Source: Branchiostoma floridae
Taxonomy: Eukaryota; Chordata; Leptocardii; Amphioxiformes; Branchiostomatidae
DNA length: 62,000 nucleotides
Assembly (NCBI RefSeq): GCF_000003815.2
Contig: NC_049984.1
Coordinates: 21,860,383 to 21,922,382, forward strand
Direction: 5' to 3'
Shown: piece after piece, positions 19,344 to 30,141 of the stretch
Position numbering within the stretch: position 1 is the first letter of the stretch
How the letters are laid out: each line of letters begins with the position of its first letter
Translations under genes and position numbers: made by a program
Notes under the pieces: model-generated
Database searches by the model: none
Seen by the model: only the letters and a program-made list of their open reading frames with translations
Told to the model about the DNA's origin: nothing

Positions 19344-19788
19344 CTGGCTATACCCGTTATTGTGCTTTTCTTAGCTTTTTGATGTGCTGAAAATATATAA
19401 CATGCAAATTTAAGATGAAGTCAAGAGTTTGAAATAAGCCAGGGGATTGCAGTTATATATTAAAAGTCATCACTGTCAACATATACATGTGTACATAGCA
19501 TGTTCAAGTAATCCCTGGATAGTTGAAAAAACTTACTGGCGGGTCCATGATGAAGCAGTAGCTCCCCACCTACAGTATATACAGTCTATGGTGAACTTTA
19601 ATGCGATGGCTTCTTCTTTAGACCCGAAATGTCCTATTATGAAATCGCTATCCGCTTGTCCACCATCACATAGACAAGCATGAGAGAAGAATCTGCACTG
19701 TTGCAGACACTGTCCCAGTGGCTATTTAATATGCGTATTTGCGCAATTTTAGTTGTTGTATACCAGACAAAGGGAAAGAAGATAACCT

Positions 19789-19847
19789 CACATCCCTTGA
19801 AAGCCTTCTGAAAGATGTGGGTGGCCATCTCAGCCTTTTGTTCGCCT
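19789..19847 (-). CDS. Short exon next to the IIIDGMDQ exon
   Basis: After TTACTTGCAG it reads EQKAEMATHIFQKAFKGCE and meets GTTATC. It is short, open and on the same strand as the transposase-like exon upstream. Family not recognised. Confidence 0.3.
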
Positions 19848-19927
19848 GCAAGTAATGTAATTGAACGAAAACAGTTCTTTTGAGTTACATATAACTGGAT
19901 AAAGATTCACATTTATCTTTTCCATAC

Positions 19928-20472
19928 AGTGAGGCAGGAAAGTCTTCTTCTGATCCATGCCGTCTATTATGATGGATAAATACTTAACTGGATTCTTCCT
20001 TGCCATCAACCGCCGCCTGTAGATACCATCAAAGCTCTGTTCCTTTTGTGTAGGGACCCATAATCCTGTTGCTCCATCTTTGCGGTCATGATCTTGGCAT
20101 TGGCAGCCGACCACGCGGAAATCTTGATCGACTCCAACTTTGGGCGGGAGCGGCTGGTCCGCAGTATGATGGACGTCTGACCGTCGCGTGCAATCTCGTG
20201 GTCGTTCTCCGGCTGTGTAAAGGAGTCCACGAACTCCGGGATAAGTAGGGGCTTCTCACCTTGTTTTGGGGCGTTGTTGTGTAGATAGAAGGACTGGTCG
20301 TCGCTGGTCTGCTGAGTGAGCTGCCGCCGCGCCGTCTTCAAGGATGACGTCTTGGGATTGGCGGGCTTTGCTGTCCCGTCTGCCGCCTGCAGCTTCGTCG
20401 TTGCTCTGTATAACAGGGCGTACTGGCAATCCTGAGTTGTTACCAGATTGGCCAGACAGGTACTTGGCATAC
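19928..20472 (-). pseudogene. Exon combining a gag-like segment with a transposase-like IIIDGMDQ segment
   Basis: The first ~125 codons (MPSTCLANLVTT ... FVDSFTQPENDHEIARDG ... ISAWSAANAKIM) resemble a retroelement gag N-terminus. In an overlapping frame the next part reads RRRLMARKNPVKYLSII, IDGMDQKKTFLPH, ending at GTATGG. The RxxxxxxPxxYLSIIIDGMDQxKTxLPH block is one I remember from DUF7869-type proteins of corals and lancelets, with Asp residues that may be catalytic. A related block occurs on the plus strand at 45435. The frame change means the whole is not one intact protein. Confidence 0.5.
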
Positions 20473-21024
20473 TAAATCACAAGTTAGCCTTGAAGTCGCC
20501 GGTTGGCTGCTATCAGTCGTCCTGATTATTAGCGACCTTGTGCGCCATGTGTTCTCACACGTCTGCTGAAAGATACTCTTTTTACAAACTTGTTGGGATA
20601 TAAAGTTGTAAACATAGAAACTAAGTCCTGGTTGTCATCATAGGTCATGCTACCTGACTTTAATGGTGGAAGTATTTTTTTTGCAATCATTGAAAGAAAA
20701 ATCTCCAAGAAAATCATTGCTTTCTGCCAGTCTCTGTAGTGTTTCTATCTGATCCAAAGTCTAAATATGATCATCCTTGGAGGGTTTGGAAGGAAATAGT
20801 TCTGGGGGTATATCATTCTGCAACATGGCACTACTTAGTTGTGAGAAGACTTGCCAATCAAACAACCATTTTCTCATTATTATGATTTCTGCATCTTTGT
20901 TGTTATTGTGGTGGTTGTCTTGAGTCCTTCTCTTCTGTGCTACGTGTCGCTTCGCAAATTCCCACTTCTTTTGTCGAATCCAGAATATTCTGTTTTCTTA
21001 CCAACCTTCTCAAATATTTCTTAC

Positions 21025-21644
21025 ATTGAACAGCCAAGGTTTGCTGCGTGCCCCAGAAAATGTCAGTTTTCTGGCTGCCGGAATATCTGCAAGGCAGCAC
21101 AGGAGAGCAGCTCGAACTTCAGAGGAAACTTTTGGGTCATGTAACGACGTGAAATGAACTCGCTTCCACAGAAACTGTAGTTTTGTTAAAATATGTTGAA
21201 GGAAATGTGTCAGACATTTTGGTTCGCTTTTCAGCGCTGGCATTATGCGTGTTGATTCCTAACCTCATATATATCGCCCCAACAGAATAGTCATTCCTGC
21301 GCAGCCAGTCTAGGTTGAGCATCAAGCCGTAATTCCTCGGCGCTGCATTGTTGCCGATGATTTCCAGGCACATGACGTGCCGTCCGTAGAATATACTATG
21401 TGTTGGTCCCGTGGCTTGACCTCCTTGAGGAATCTGTTCATGTGTCGGGTTCGACCCTCTCTCGGACGACATACCTTCCCACTCTTCCAATGGTTTTCGA
21501 ATTTTTTTTTTTTTTTTGGGGGGGGGGGACCCAGGTGCCAGTTCATAGTCACCGATATCAACAAATGTTCGCTTGATTTCTTCATATTGTAATTGAACAT
21601 CATATTGCATCGAACAATCCAAGGTCGCAATCCCCAGCCGCAGC
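21025..21644 (-). pseudogene. CACTA/Tnp2-like transposase exon, frameshifted
   Basis: From an acceptor (TTCTTCCATCGTCAG) the frame includes LDCSMQYDVQLQYEE, a Pro/Lys tract formed by C9A16-type sequence, then GLMLNLDWLRRNDYSVG, AIYM. In another frame comes LTHFLQHILTKLQFLWKRV, then VRAALLCCLADIPAARK. The pairs (LxLNxDW...YSVGAIY) and (V)RxALLCxxxDIPAxRK are strongly typical of Tnp2-type transposases, though the usual GFxGHxxxxxCxxC zinc segment is degraded to TFSGARSKPW. One 1-nt shift separates the two blocks. Ends at GTAAGA. Confidence 0.6.
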
Positions 21645-21834
21645 CTGACGATGGAAGAATTAGCACCACATGTTCAATGTAAACGGTGTGGTAACTCTAA
21701 TGCAAAATATAAGTGGCAGGGACAGCTTTCCCCTGGTCTCTTGTTGTGTGTCTATACGCTGATTGGCGAGACCGTCTCTATTACTTTAGAAGCCATAGCC
21801 TCCATGTCTTTAAAGTATTCTGAAGAATAGAGTT

Positions 21835-22260
21835 CTTTATCTTTTGGACAATGAAACGCCTTTGACGGGCGGGATAGCTGCAGTCTCTACGGCATGAACT
21901 CGCTCAACATAATTTCTTTTACTGTAGTATTCACGAAAGGATTTATGTACAATTTTGTCTGGCTTTAGCCACTTCATTAGTCTGACATTCCACATGCATC
22001 TGACATAGCTCGCTTGCTGGTGCTTCTGCAGGGCCGTTATCGACAAGGAATGAGAAAACAGATTTCATTTTGTTTGTATCAGGGTTCCTAAAAAATTGAT
22101 CTAGGGCATCAAGAGTCATCATATTAAGTATTTCATTTTTGGCTCTGAAAGCTGTGCTTGGCTCTGTTGCAGACAGATTGATCAAAGTAACGGCTGAACT
22201 AGATCTTGATATGTGTAAATAGTTTCTTTTGCTATTGGCATGTCTATATTGTTTAAACAA
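21835..22260 (-). pseudogene. DDE transposase-like exon with VDNGPAE and YYSKRNYVERVHA, frameshifted
   Basis: Reads MMTLDALDQFFRNPD, VFSFLVDNGPAEAPASE in one frame, then RLMKWLKPDKIVHKSF, REYYSKRNYVERVHAVE in the next. The VDNGPAExP and EYxSKRN(Y/F)VERVHA blocks are the second Asp and the Glu region of a widespread invertebrate transposase-like family whose name I do not know. The frameshift lies near 21990. Confidence 0.5.
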
Positions 22261-22564
22261 TGTTCCAGTGTACTTGTCTTAACTAACTTTGTTTCTACAA
22301 ACAGATGTGTCATAGGCGTAATAGAATATGTTCTACTTTGATCCCAGTCATATATTATTCCATGTTTTTGTTACCCTAGCATTAGCAAGATCTGCAGTTA
22401 TGATTTTTATGCATCTTTTGAATCGACCATATTGTTAGCAGGGTTTTCTGCCGCCAAATCTGCTTAAGAACTTTGGTGCGGGTCCTCCTCTGTTTGTCTC
22501 AGCCTTTTTGCACCCCTTAATTCTTGCAAGTAGCCTGGTCCCCGAAGACTACCTGCATTCACAC

Positions 22565-22851
22565 CTGATCATGACAATCCTGACGTCCATGGTCCTCAGC
22601 AAACTGTAGGAGGATGTGGATGTTTTCTGAGGCTTTCGCTTCATCCCTGTCCAACACTTCCAGTGGAGCGTATGTGGAGCGTGGTACGTTTACACTGGCA
22701 GTGTTGGACGTTGACGCTTTGAGATGGCCGAAAGCCTTAAACTTCTCAATCAGAAAGTCAACTACCCGTTCCACCAAGCGACACTTCAGGCCCTCCACGT
22801 CACCCACAGTCGGCAGGATGTCTGCAAGTGACACAGATCCTGTCGCACCCC
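22565..22851 (-). CDS. DUF6589-like exon
   Basis: Between TTTATGCAG and GTGTGA, 95 open codons: GATGSVSLADILPTVGDV, EGLKCRLVERVVDFLIEKF, KAFGHLKAS, RSTYAPLEVLDRDEAKASE, NIHILLQFAED. The (P)LEVLxxDEAKxxENIxIL...ED stretch resembles the central helices of DUF6589-type proteins. It is open and well bordered. Confidence 0.5.
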
Positions 22852-23309
22852 CTGCATAAACAAATTCATTTTGTCATTCCATTTGGATACAGGGATTGTG
22901 TAAAAGAATGATTAACAACAAGAGCAACTGTATCCTAGCTCTCATGTTACTCCATACTTTTGTCCCTTTGACAAATTAGACTTTCTCCTCCTGTTTATTT
23001 AGGTTCTTGTTTTGGGCTTTCAACAGCTTTGATAGCTGCATGTCCATTTCATTGAAATGTCTCGGTGACTGTGCCATCAACACAAGCTTGAAAGAAGAAA
23101 AAAAACTAGAATTAGCCATATATCATAATACACTTGTATCTGAACCACTTATATTCTATTATCTAACTGTCTCTTCTCTTTTTTTCTCTTTGTACCTACT
23201 GGTATGACAATTTCTTGTTACAGTGGCATATGAAAACAATATCATTCTGAATATGTTGAAACAATGAACTACAATTTCAACACAGTAAAATATTAAGAAT
23301 CGTTAATAC

Positions 23310-23905
23310 CTAGTTGGAAGAGGCTGATATCTTCATCTGCTGGCTGGCTGGTTGCCGATAATTGGGGTGTGGTCATCATCATCATATCTTGGGGTGTGGT
23401 GCTTGACATGGAAGCGGATGGGGTTAGAGGTAGACGCAGATGGACGAGAGGTAAACGCGGGTGTACGAGAGGTGGACGCAGATGAACGAGAGGTAGACGC
23501 AGGCGGACGAGGGGTAGATGCCTGTGGACGAGAGGTGGACGCAGGCGGACGAGAGGTAGACGCGGGTGGACGAGGGGTAGACGCGGGTGGACGAGAGGTA
23601 GATGCGGACGAACGATAGGTGGAGGTGAATGGGCGTGACATGGAAGATGGACGTAGCATGGAGAATGGTGGGCGTGACATTGATGGACGTGACATTGAGG
23701 CTGACGGGCGTCGGATGGAAGCTGATGGGCGTACAAGTGGGGTGGAAGTTGACTGGCGGGCCACGACAGATGTTGGTCGGCGTGCTATGATTCGTCCAGG
23801 CGGGATTCGTTGGGAGGCTGAAGTTGGCAACAGGGGTGTGGATCTTCTTGTGTCCTGATCTTCTATATCTGGCAGTTCATCCGGATCAGAGTCAAAGAGG
23901 TCAAC
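23310..23905 (-). CDS. Low-complexity Ser/Pro/Arg exon built on a 21-bp coding minisatellite
   Basis: Starts after TGCTTTCCAG with an acidic segment VDLFDSDPDELPDIEDQD, then ASxSRPxASTxRPPASTSRP-type heptads. At DNA level a ~21-bp GC-rich unit (GACGCAGGCGGACGAGAGGT on the plus strand) repeats about ten times between 23420 and 23620. Because 21 is a multiple of 3, unit gain or loss keeps the frame. This frame stops at AGATGA; a second frame stays open to a GTATTA donor at 23309, so a frameshift may have occurred inside the repeat. Probably a disordered linker. Confidence 0.45.
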
Positions 23906-24390
23906 CTGGAAAGCATGAAAATGCTGTTTTACTTATAAAATATAAAATGTTTTTGAGGACATGACCAACACAAAAGCCTCATTACTCTGAGTCTGATAGG
24001 TACCTACCTAAAAAGCAGTCTCTACCTTTCCACTGTCTTATTACGATAAATGCATAAGTTTCCATAAGTGGATTTAATTTAGCTTTAAGAGAAAATGTTT
24101 GTGGTAGTTTGTACAGTTTACTTAATTTCTTAAACTACCATAATGCCAGAGTTGGTGGGGACATTGCTCTGGGCTGACCCCAAAATTATCGACGTTAAAC
24201 TGCACAGTATACTTGAACTTTTGTAAGAATAACTATACAATATTTTTTTCAATTTCTTTGTGTCAATGTTTCTGAAATCCCACCCCACCTCTGCCCGTGG
24301 TGGAGCTGTCCAGCTGGATAACTTCACATTATTGCACACTCTATGCAAGAAATACGCTGGCAAAATAATACTGTATAAACATGTATATAC

Positions 24391-24483
24391 TCAGTTCCTT
24401 GCCTGGTTATCTGGCAGCTGGTCATGGAGGTCATAGGAGTCATAGGAGTTGTCATAGGAGTCCTCTTGTTGAATCCTATTGAC
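24391..24483 (-). CDS. Short acidic exon with repeated DSYD
   Basis: After GTGCCTTACAG: VNRIQQEDSYDNSYDSY, DLHDQLPDNQARN, then TGA overlapping a GTATAT donor. The TCCTATGAC unit repeats three times. The pattern VNxxQxED...DLHDQLPDNQ echoes VDLFDSDPDELPDIEDQ of the next exon and may be an exon duplication. Confidence 0.35.
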   Translation of the reverse strand, partial: VNRIQQEDSYDNSYDSYDLHDQLPDNQARN

Positions 24484-25735
24484 CTGTAAGGCACGAAAGT
24501 GCCTATTATATATTATACTATATTAGTTGAATTATACACACTTGATGTGATTGTGTGCCTCACCAGTGGGATCATCAGTTGATCACCACCCGTCGTTGGG
24601 AATTTCGGCCCATTAAGATCAATATTCCCTCGGGGTGGGGGGCTTGGTACACCACCTCCCACTGGTGAGTTACAGAATGGCTATGTCTCAGCCTTTTTGA
24701 CCTGGATGTATTTGTTCCAGATCCATGCAGAACCCGTTTCAGCCGCTTCTACTGCAGCTCTTGTGATAGACTTAATTTCCTTCCTAAAATAGTGGCCATA
24801 CAAGACTGAAATACATTATCTACACAGAAGTTGACCTTCTTCACAGGCTTGAGCTGTGCAGAGTTCGTTGGGAGGGGGGCGTTGTACATCTTCCAATGTT
24901 TTTCCTCCAAGCAGATGTTGGGCCGAAGGTAGTACGGGTATGGTGATCGTAATTTCTTAGGGCGCCTTCCCCTCGCGTTGGCGGAAGGGCGCGGTACCTG
25001 TAGTACGGCCCATCTTGTCAAGGATAAATTTGAATGCGTTGAGTTGATCACCTGACTTGGTACCTCTAGAACCCCAAATCTTTCAGTTCGTTGTTTTGCT
25101 GTACAAGCTTTGAACCCAACCACCTTCTTACCATCTCTACTTGTGCCATCGCTGTGAAGGGTTGCTATACTTGCTTCATCCAGGGAATCATCATAAAGAA
25201 CTGGTTGTGATGCTACACACTACCTCTTTAATCATGACACTACATCAAGCATCCCCATAGGAGTACTACTTAAAGAGTAGAAGCTGCCCCTGCTCCACAA
25301 GCTAATTCTGGGATGAAGCAGTGCTACTAGCTCCAGCAGTGCAACTAGCTCCATCCTGCTCTCTCCCCAGGTTGGTTGGTGGGGTACCACGGGATCCACT
25401 GGACAAACGCCGCTGCCCCAGGGTGGGTGGTGGTGTAGAACGAGCACACTGTTGAACCTGGGTGGGGGGTTCGGCTGGTTCGGGTTTGTAAAACAACAAA
25501 ATAGTAAAATAGTAACAACAAACATATTTCGAACTGCCATTTTAACAACCTGACGGGCCTGTCTGCCATTCATTTGTGATCTCGTTGAACGACATTTTGT
25601 CGAGGTAACGAATAAATACCCCGCCACGATTTCTGTCACTGATGTAGTATGATATCAAGTTTGATGAAATAATGTTTACTTGAAGTGCACTGGAACAACC
25701 AATTCTACATATATCAGGACTCAAATGTTTCTTAC
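24484..25735. other. Spacer with unassigned minus-strand frames
   Basis: Frames at 24749-25123 (RPKKLRSPYPYYLRPNICL, VKKVNFCVDNVF) and 25302-25499 (Pro/Ser-rich) may be coding, but I recognise no family and see no convincing splice sites. Confidence 0.25.
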
Positions 25736-25950
25736 TTTCTATGCTATACGCTGGGCCTTCTTCCCGTCTGTATTTGCCCTCTTTAGGTCCTTCTTCCGTT
25801 CCACCAACGCCTTCTCTACATTTCTAACCGTACCAGGCGGGATTGGTATCTTCATCCTTCTAAACTGTTCTACTGTCCAGTGCTTGAACTCTCGTCCGAA
25901 GGGTTGGGAGCCTGCTCCCAAGACACACAACTTTGCAGAAGGCTCAAACA
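25736..25950 (-). pseudogene. Basic helical exon of an unnamed transposon-gene family, with one stop
   Basis: Reads LGAGSQPFGREFKHWTVEQ, FRRMKIPIPPGTVRNVEKAL, VERKKDLKRANTDGKKAQRI, A, stop, then AAA and a GTAAGA donor. The stop TAG sits two codons before the donor, where a Tyr or similar codon may have stood. I do not recognise the family. Confidence 0.4.
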
Positions 25951-26159
25951 AGTCTTATCTCTACGATGTAATGCAAGCGGCTCAAGAATACAACTTTGGA
26001 ACGAATGTGATGCTCCGGGCAGATTTGAGGTGACCCAGCTCAGGATGGATTATCTCGTGCGCCTGGTTTGCCCGACGTGGCGTTTCTATCTCATACATGA
26101 GACTGTGTAATTTACAGGAGATCAACGCCTTTGAACTGTACGACTGGCCCCTGCATGCC

Positions 26160-26705
26160 ACAGATCAGCTTCTCACTTTTTGTTTTGTTCTCACACTTGT
26201 CGCACGTGCGTGTTTTGGGGGGATGGAAGTTGCATGTCCGCTTCTTCATTTCCGTGGTATTTTCCCAATGCGAGCAATATGTCTTTCAGTGCGTCAGGAT
26301 CTTTACCTGCTTGTACAGCGCAACAGAAGAAATTTATCCTTCCCTGACGGTTAGACGCATCTGCGAAGCAGCCGCATGCTTTCCCGTGAGACTTGCCCTC
26401 GAAGACACACTTCTTTGTTGCAAGAAAACTAGCAACCTTTGACAGAGGTTTTTGATTCTCAAACGAGTAGCTACCCCTCCTATAGATTGAATTAATTCAT
26501 TGTATGTGCGAAGTTTGTCTTTTGCCGACAAGTCGTTGCCGTGTTTTTAAAGGATTTCTTGTAGAATGCATCGTTGAATATCAGATAGGCTGCCGTATGT
26601 CGGTTTGTCAGGACTCTGTTCAATCACTTGCAAACGTGTTTGTTTGGACCTGCGGTTGATGTATGTGTATAGGTTTGGGTCCCTAATTTCTCCGGCCGAG
26701 GTATG
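26160..26705 (-). pseudogene. Long decayed exon, one stop and one frameshift, family unknown
   Basis: The minus strand reads DPNLYTYINRRSKQTRLQVI, KPTYGSLSDIQRCILQEIL, TAA, then KHGNDLSAKDKLRTYNELI, GVATRLRIKNLCQRLLVFL; after a frame change KCVFEGKSHGKACGCF, ADASNRQGRINFFCCA, KDPDALKDILLALGKYHG. A following frame has FHPPKTRTCDKCENK. The Cys/His spacing suggests a zinc-binding fold. Around 180 residues are preserved, so this is a real former gene. Confidence 0.4.
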
Positions 26706-26879
26706 CCTTGGTAATACCTATACGAGGCATGCGATTTAGTGGACGCGCAGGCAACTTCATAATTAATGCTGTCATCCTCCTGATGATAAAGAATTATCTA
26801 TAGATGAATCAGGCTGACTGACAGTGACCTAATTATCATCCTCATTCCCATAATAGATGATGTATTCGTCATCATCATT

Positions 26880-27330
26880 ATTTCTTCAACTTAGAACTCA
26901 AGGGTGAAATTAAAAGCCATAAAATTATGTGGATTCCATACCCGGACTCAGTGACTCCATACGCCAGGCGCCATGCCTTTGAGCAAACACCATAGCTTCC
27001 GGTGCCGCTTTCATTGCGCCTGTCCGCATGGTCCATCGCTGTTCTGATGAACTTCTCTTGCTCATCTCTGTTTTGCGCCCAGAACAGCATACGGGACTTA
27101 TAAATGCGGATCTGCCCCATTCTGTAACAGAAGTCCCTTCCACAGTGGCAGTCGGTGTAAAACGCTTCTGTGATGGACTTTTGGCTGCACATCTTTGACT
27201 TGTTCTTGTCAACTCCTTTTTCCTTGCGACACCACTCCAGCCTGGCCCCCTGAACAGCCGCATGAACCAGGTGAGGAACTCATCTGACATAGTTTCCAGC
27301 CAGACTGCATAGTCAGGAGATGTGCTGATC
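26880..27330 (-). pseudogene. Cys-rich N-terminal exon of a transposase-like gene, frameshifted
   Basis: After TTTTACTTAG one frame reads DYAVWLETMSDEFLTWFMRL; a second, from WCRKEKGVDKNKSKMC, reads FYTDCHCGRDFCYRMG, QIRIYKSRMLFWAQNRDEQ, EKFIRTAMDHADRRN, YGVCSKAWRLAYGVTESG. The C-x-C...C block, the charged helix and a (Y/V)C(S/K)xAxxxxYGV tail resemble the N-terminal region of DUF7869-type proteins. If so, it may be the 5' part of the gene whose IIIDGMDQ exon is at 19928. Confidence 0.4.
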
Positions 27331-27654
27331 TAAGTAAAATCAGAATTGCAAATCAACATAACATCCAACTTAAAGACCAACATGCAACATTATCCATTTG
27401 TTTGATGCTTTTAAATTGAGATCATAGCTTCACTATGATACACTCACTGTGACTTATGTTCATTTTACAAAGAAATACTATTTGATGTGCCAATAAGAAC
27501 AAGGTAAAATCCAATATAAACATTTGGGACGATAGCAAAAAAAAACCCAGAACAGACATAGGTGTGATGTGTGCAAATTCTCACCCAAATAATCCTAACA
27601 ACATGCAACAGGGGTAACTAAACTTCGTCTTAGTATAATATGTATATACTAACC

Positions 27655-27861
27655 TGGTAAACATTCGTGGCATTGTAGAACCCTAGCTTGTACTGTATCA
27701 GGCCGAATGGCATTCTGTCCAGCTGTAGAAGGGGAATGCTGGTTCCTGGCCTCATACTGGGCGTCATCATGAATTTTATGTTTGTCTTCAGTGCCTTTAC
27801 CAATTGGAAATGGTGTCCCTCCCAACAAAAGTGAAGTTTTTATGTATAGGAAAGAACCCAT
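27655..27861 (-). CDS. Unrecognised exon
   Basis: The frame FMMTPSMRPGTSIPLLQLD, RMPFGLIQYKLGFYNATNV, YQ runs to a GTTAGT donor. A second frame is also open for 70 codons, so the choice is uncertain. No family recognised. Confidence 0.3.
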
Positions 27862-28589
27862 TTTTAAGTACAGGTCTACGCTCTGAAAGCCCTAATTCTT
27901 TCTCAATGCTAACCCCAGCCACAGTATGCATCTTACAACTATCCTAGCTAGTACACTGGCATTTTTCCGACTCACTTATCGACTTCTTGGTAAAGCTGCA
28001 AACATGTTGTACTCGGGCCAAAAGGAATGTTGTAACTCTTATCCAGTACAACAAATAAAGGCATTGGATGAGTTTCTGCAAAACTCTGCTCATCATAACC
28101 ACGTAGGCTATGGCTTCGAGGACATGACTGCATATCGAGCAATATTTTAAGTTTCTCGTTTTGACCTGAAGTATTGCGATATTAAGGCACACGTTTCACA
28201 CGAAATGTCTATCCGTCCTCTTTCAAACGAAATTGAAACGCGGGGGCTCAGAGTCCATATCTCTGTCCGAATCATCCTCTCCTTACCAGAACGCTGGCGC
28301 TTTAACATGTTAGCGGCAGCCGGCGAATGTGAGCCGGGTCATGCAAGCGAGAAATAGAATCAGCGATTGTGTTCAGGCGCTAGGCAGCCTCTGACGTAAC
28401 GGGCTGTAATGCGGAAATTATATGCTGCAGGAATTATATGCTGCAGAAAGCCAAAACAAATGACGCAACTCCATGTTGTCCAGAGGACAATTAACACCTA
28501 GTGGGTACGGTTCATTGAGCTGGTCCGAGATGGGCGGAGTCAACGGGTTAGTCTGGTGTCCGGCCGCTGGCGGTGCGTCTACCTGTGGG

Positions 28590-28935
28590 CAGTTGCGGCA
28601 TCATGTGCCCCTCCTCGTTACATGTATAGCAGATAGGCCTACCGTCCGCCGTGAAGCCGCGCTGGGCGTTCCGGCCGGAGGAGAGCGGTACCCGTTATTG
28701 CTTCTATCCGATTGGCCTCGCGGATTCCGCCCACCTGACTGGTGGGGCCCTAGTAGTGGGGCCCGGCATGGGTGGGTTGGGGTTCGGCCCGACCTCTCAA
28801 ACTCTCTATCTCGCTACACAACGTACCCGCTACCCTGGATAAATAATGGTTCTGTTCTAATAGCCCATGTCTTTCCCGCCGGAGTTCTTCTACCTGTCGC
28901 ATCAGGGAGACGGCGTCTGGAGAGGCGACCCTGAA
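28590..28935 (-). pseudogene. Gag C-terminal fragment with coiled coil and a damaged CCHC knuckle
   Basis: The minus strand reads VASPDAVSLMRQVEELRRER, HGLLEQNHYLSRVAGTL, CSEIESLRGR, then a stop. Further on comes ICYTCNEEGHMM, with the final Cys reached only after a 1-nt shift (AACTGCCC). C-x2-C-x4-H-x4-C knuckles bind RNA in gag. A related intact knuckle is at 58745 on the plus strand. Confidence 0.5.
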
Positions 28936-29499
28936 TGCTTGACTCTGAAGGTTGCATGACCCAATACTGTTGCCAAGAAGTCTCAGTAATTAAATTCATT
29001 AGGGAAAACAGCCTTTCAATAAATTTCAAAAACAGCTGCTCTTGTATGTTTTCTCGTTCCACATTGTGTACAATTAATGCACCTCCCCCTTTACCCCCAT
29101 GTTGATAGCTGACTTCATGTGTGTCAATATAAACTACATTCCAGTTTTTTTTACACATTTTACACAGGTAAAATTGAAAGGCAGGCTGAGTAGGGATCAC
29201 ACTGATATATGCCCAGAGTTGCTTTACCAGTTGTATCAATCGGCTGGCCATTGTAATGTTCGACAATCGAGGTGTAATCCACATGTCGAATATGTCGATT
29301 TGTTTCGAATCTAATGTATCTCAGTAGGTTTGGGGACTTGTTTTCCTTATTGGTTTGTTAAAAATGATGATCTTAAAGTCTCTCAAACTTAGAATTTATG
29401 ATGTGTCATTATGCAAAATGGAGAGCTAAAATATCAATAGAAGTATTTAAATGAAATGAATCGAAAAGTTCCTTAAAGTCGCCTGTGACCTCGTTTCGC
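28936..29499. other. Spacer with unassigned frames
   Basis: A 156-codon minus-strand frame crosses this region, but its downstream part is out of frame with the gag relic and I recognise no motif in it. Confidence 0.25.
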
Positions 29500-29765
29500 A
29501 TAGTACGCCGTAAATGGTCGATCCATTATGGACGGATGTTCCTTTTTTGTGAGCGCTGTGTCATTCGCCTCTTAGCCGAACCATAAATCGCTCAACCTCG
29601 TTTTTCTCCGAGCCCTTATCCGTGCGTATCCTGCTCGGGAGTCCGTTTTATACAGCACCTCTGAGGAACATCCTCAGGGTTTGAGTACCCGTGTTGTGTC
29701 CAGATGCTCCTAGGTAGATACAGTTCCTGCTGTAGCCGTCAACTGCACCTTGAACTGAAATCTTC
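29500..29765 (-). pseudogene. Integrase-like (rve-fold) transposase core relic
   Basis: Reads WKISVQGAVDGYSRNCIYL, GASGHNTGTQTLRMFLRG, stop, GLPSRIRTDKGSEKNEVERF, MVRLRGE, stop, then KKGTSVHN. This follows the xxHGxVDGYSRxxxxLxxSxNNxxxTVLxxF ... GxPSRxRxDxGxEN ... GxSxHN pattern of integrase-core domain proteins common in lancelet and fish genomes. The first two catalytic Asp (VDGYSR, RTDKG) are visible. Two in-frame stops show it is dead. Confidence 0.65.
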
Positions 29766-29865
29766 CATTGGCTTTGGTACACGCTAGAGAAAGATTAGAA
29801 TCAAAATCAAAACCATCAAGGCCGTCTTTGTGTTGTGCTTGGCCATCTTCTTATTACTGCTTAAC

Positions 29866-30141
29866 TTAAAGGGGTTTGTCGATAGTCCGGGCACAGCCTT
29901 CGTGAGAGCCGGGCCCGGATAGCAGCCCTTGCTCCAGCAAGGTCTCCGGGTCCTCCCCGGTGAATGCCCCTGTCCTGCCGAAGATCTCACTGCCATTGCA
30001 GGACGAAAGATGCTTGTCTTCAAAGCGGGCCAGCTGATCCTCCGGAGGTGGAGGGTCGGACCTCCGCACCTCCTTAAGAAGCTGGAAGATGCTGCGGCCT
30101 ACAAGAGTGGCGTCATCGCGGAGAACAGGAGGGGATGACAT
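29866..30141 (-). pseudogene. Gag N-terminal fragment (DIRS-like family)
   Basis: ATG frame: MSSPPVLRDDATLVGRS, IFQLLKEVRRSDPPPPED, GSEIFGRTGAFTGEDPETLL. The last block is shared with the fragment at 12.4 kb. The first block recurs, damaged by a frameshift, at about 35625-35690. The fragment ends in a stop after 91 codons. Confidence 0.5.
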
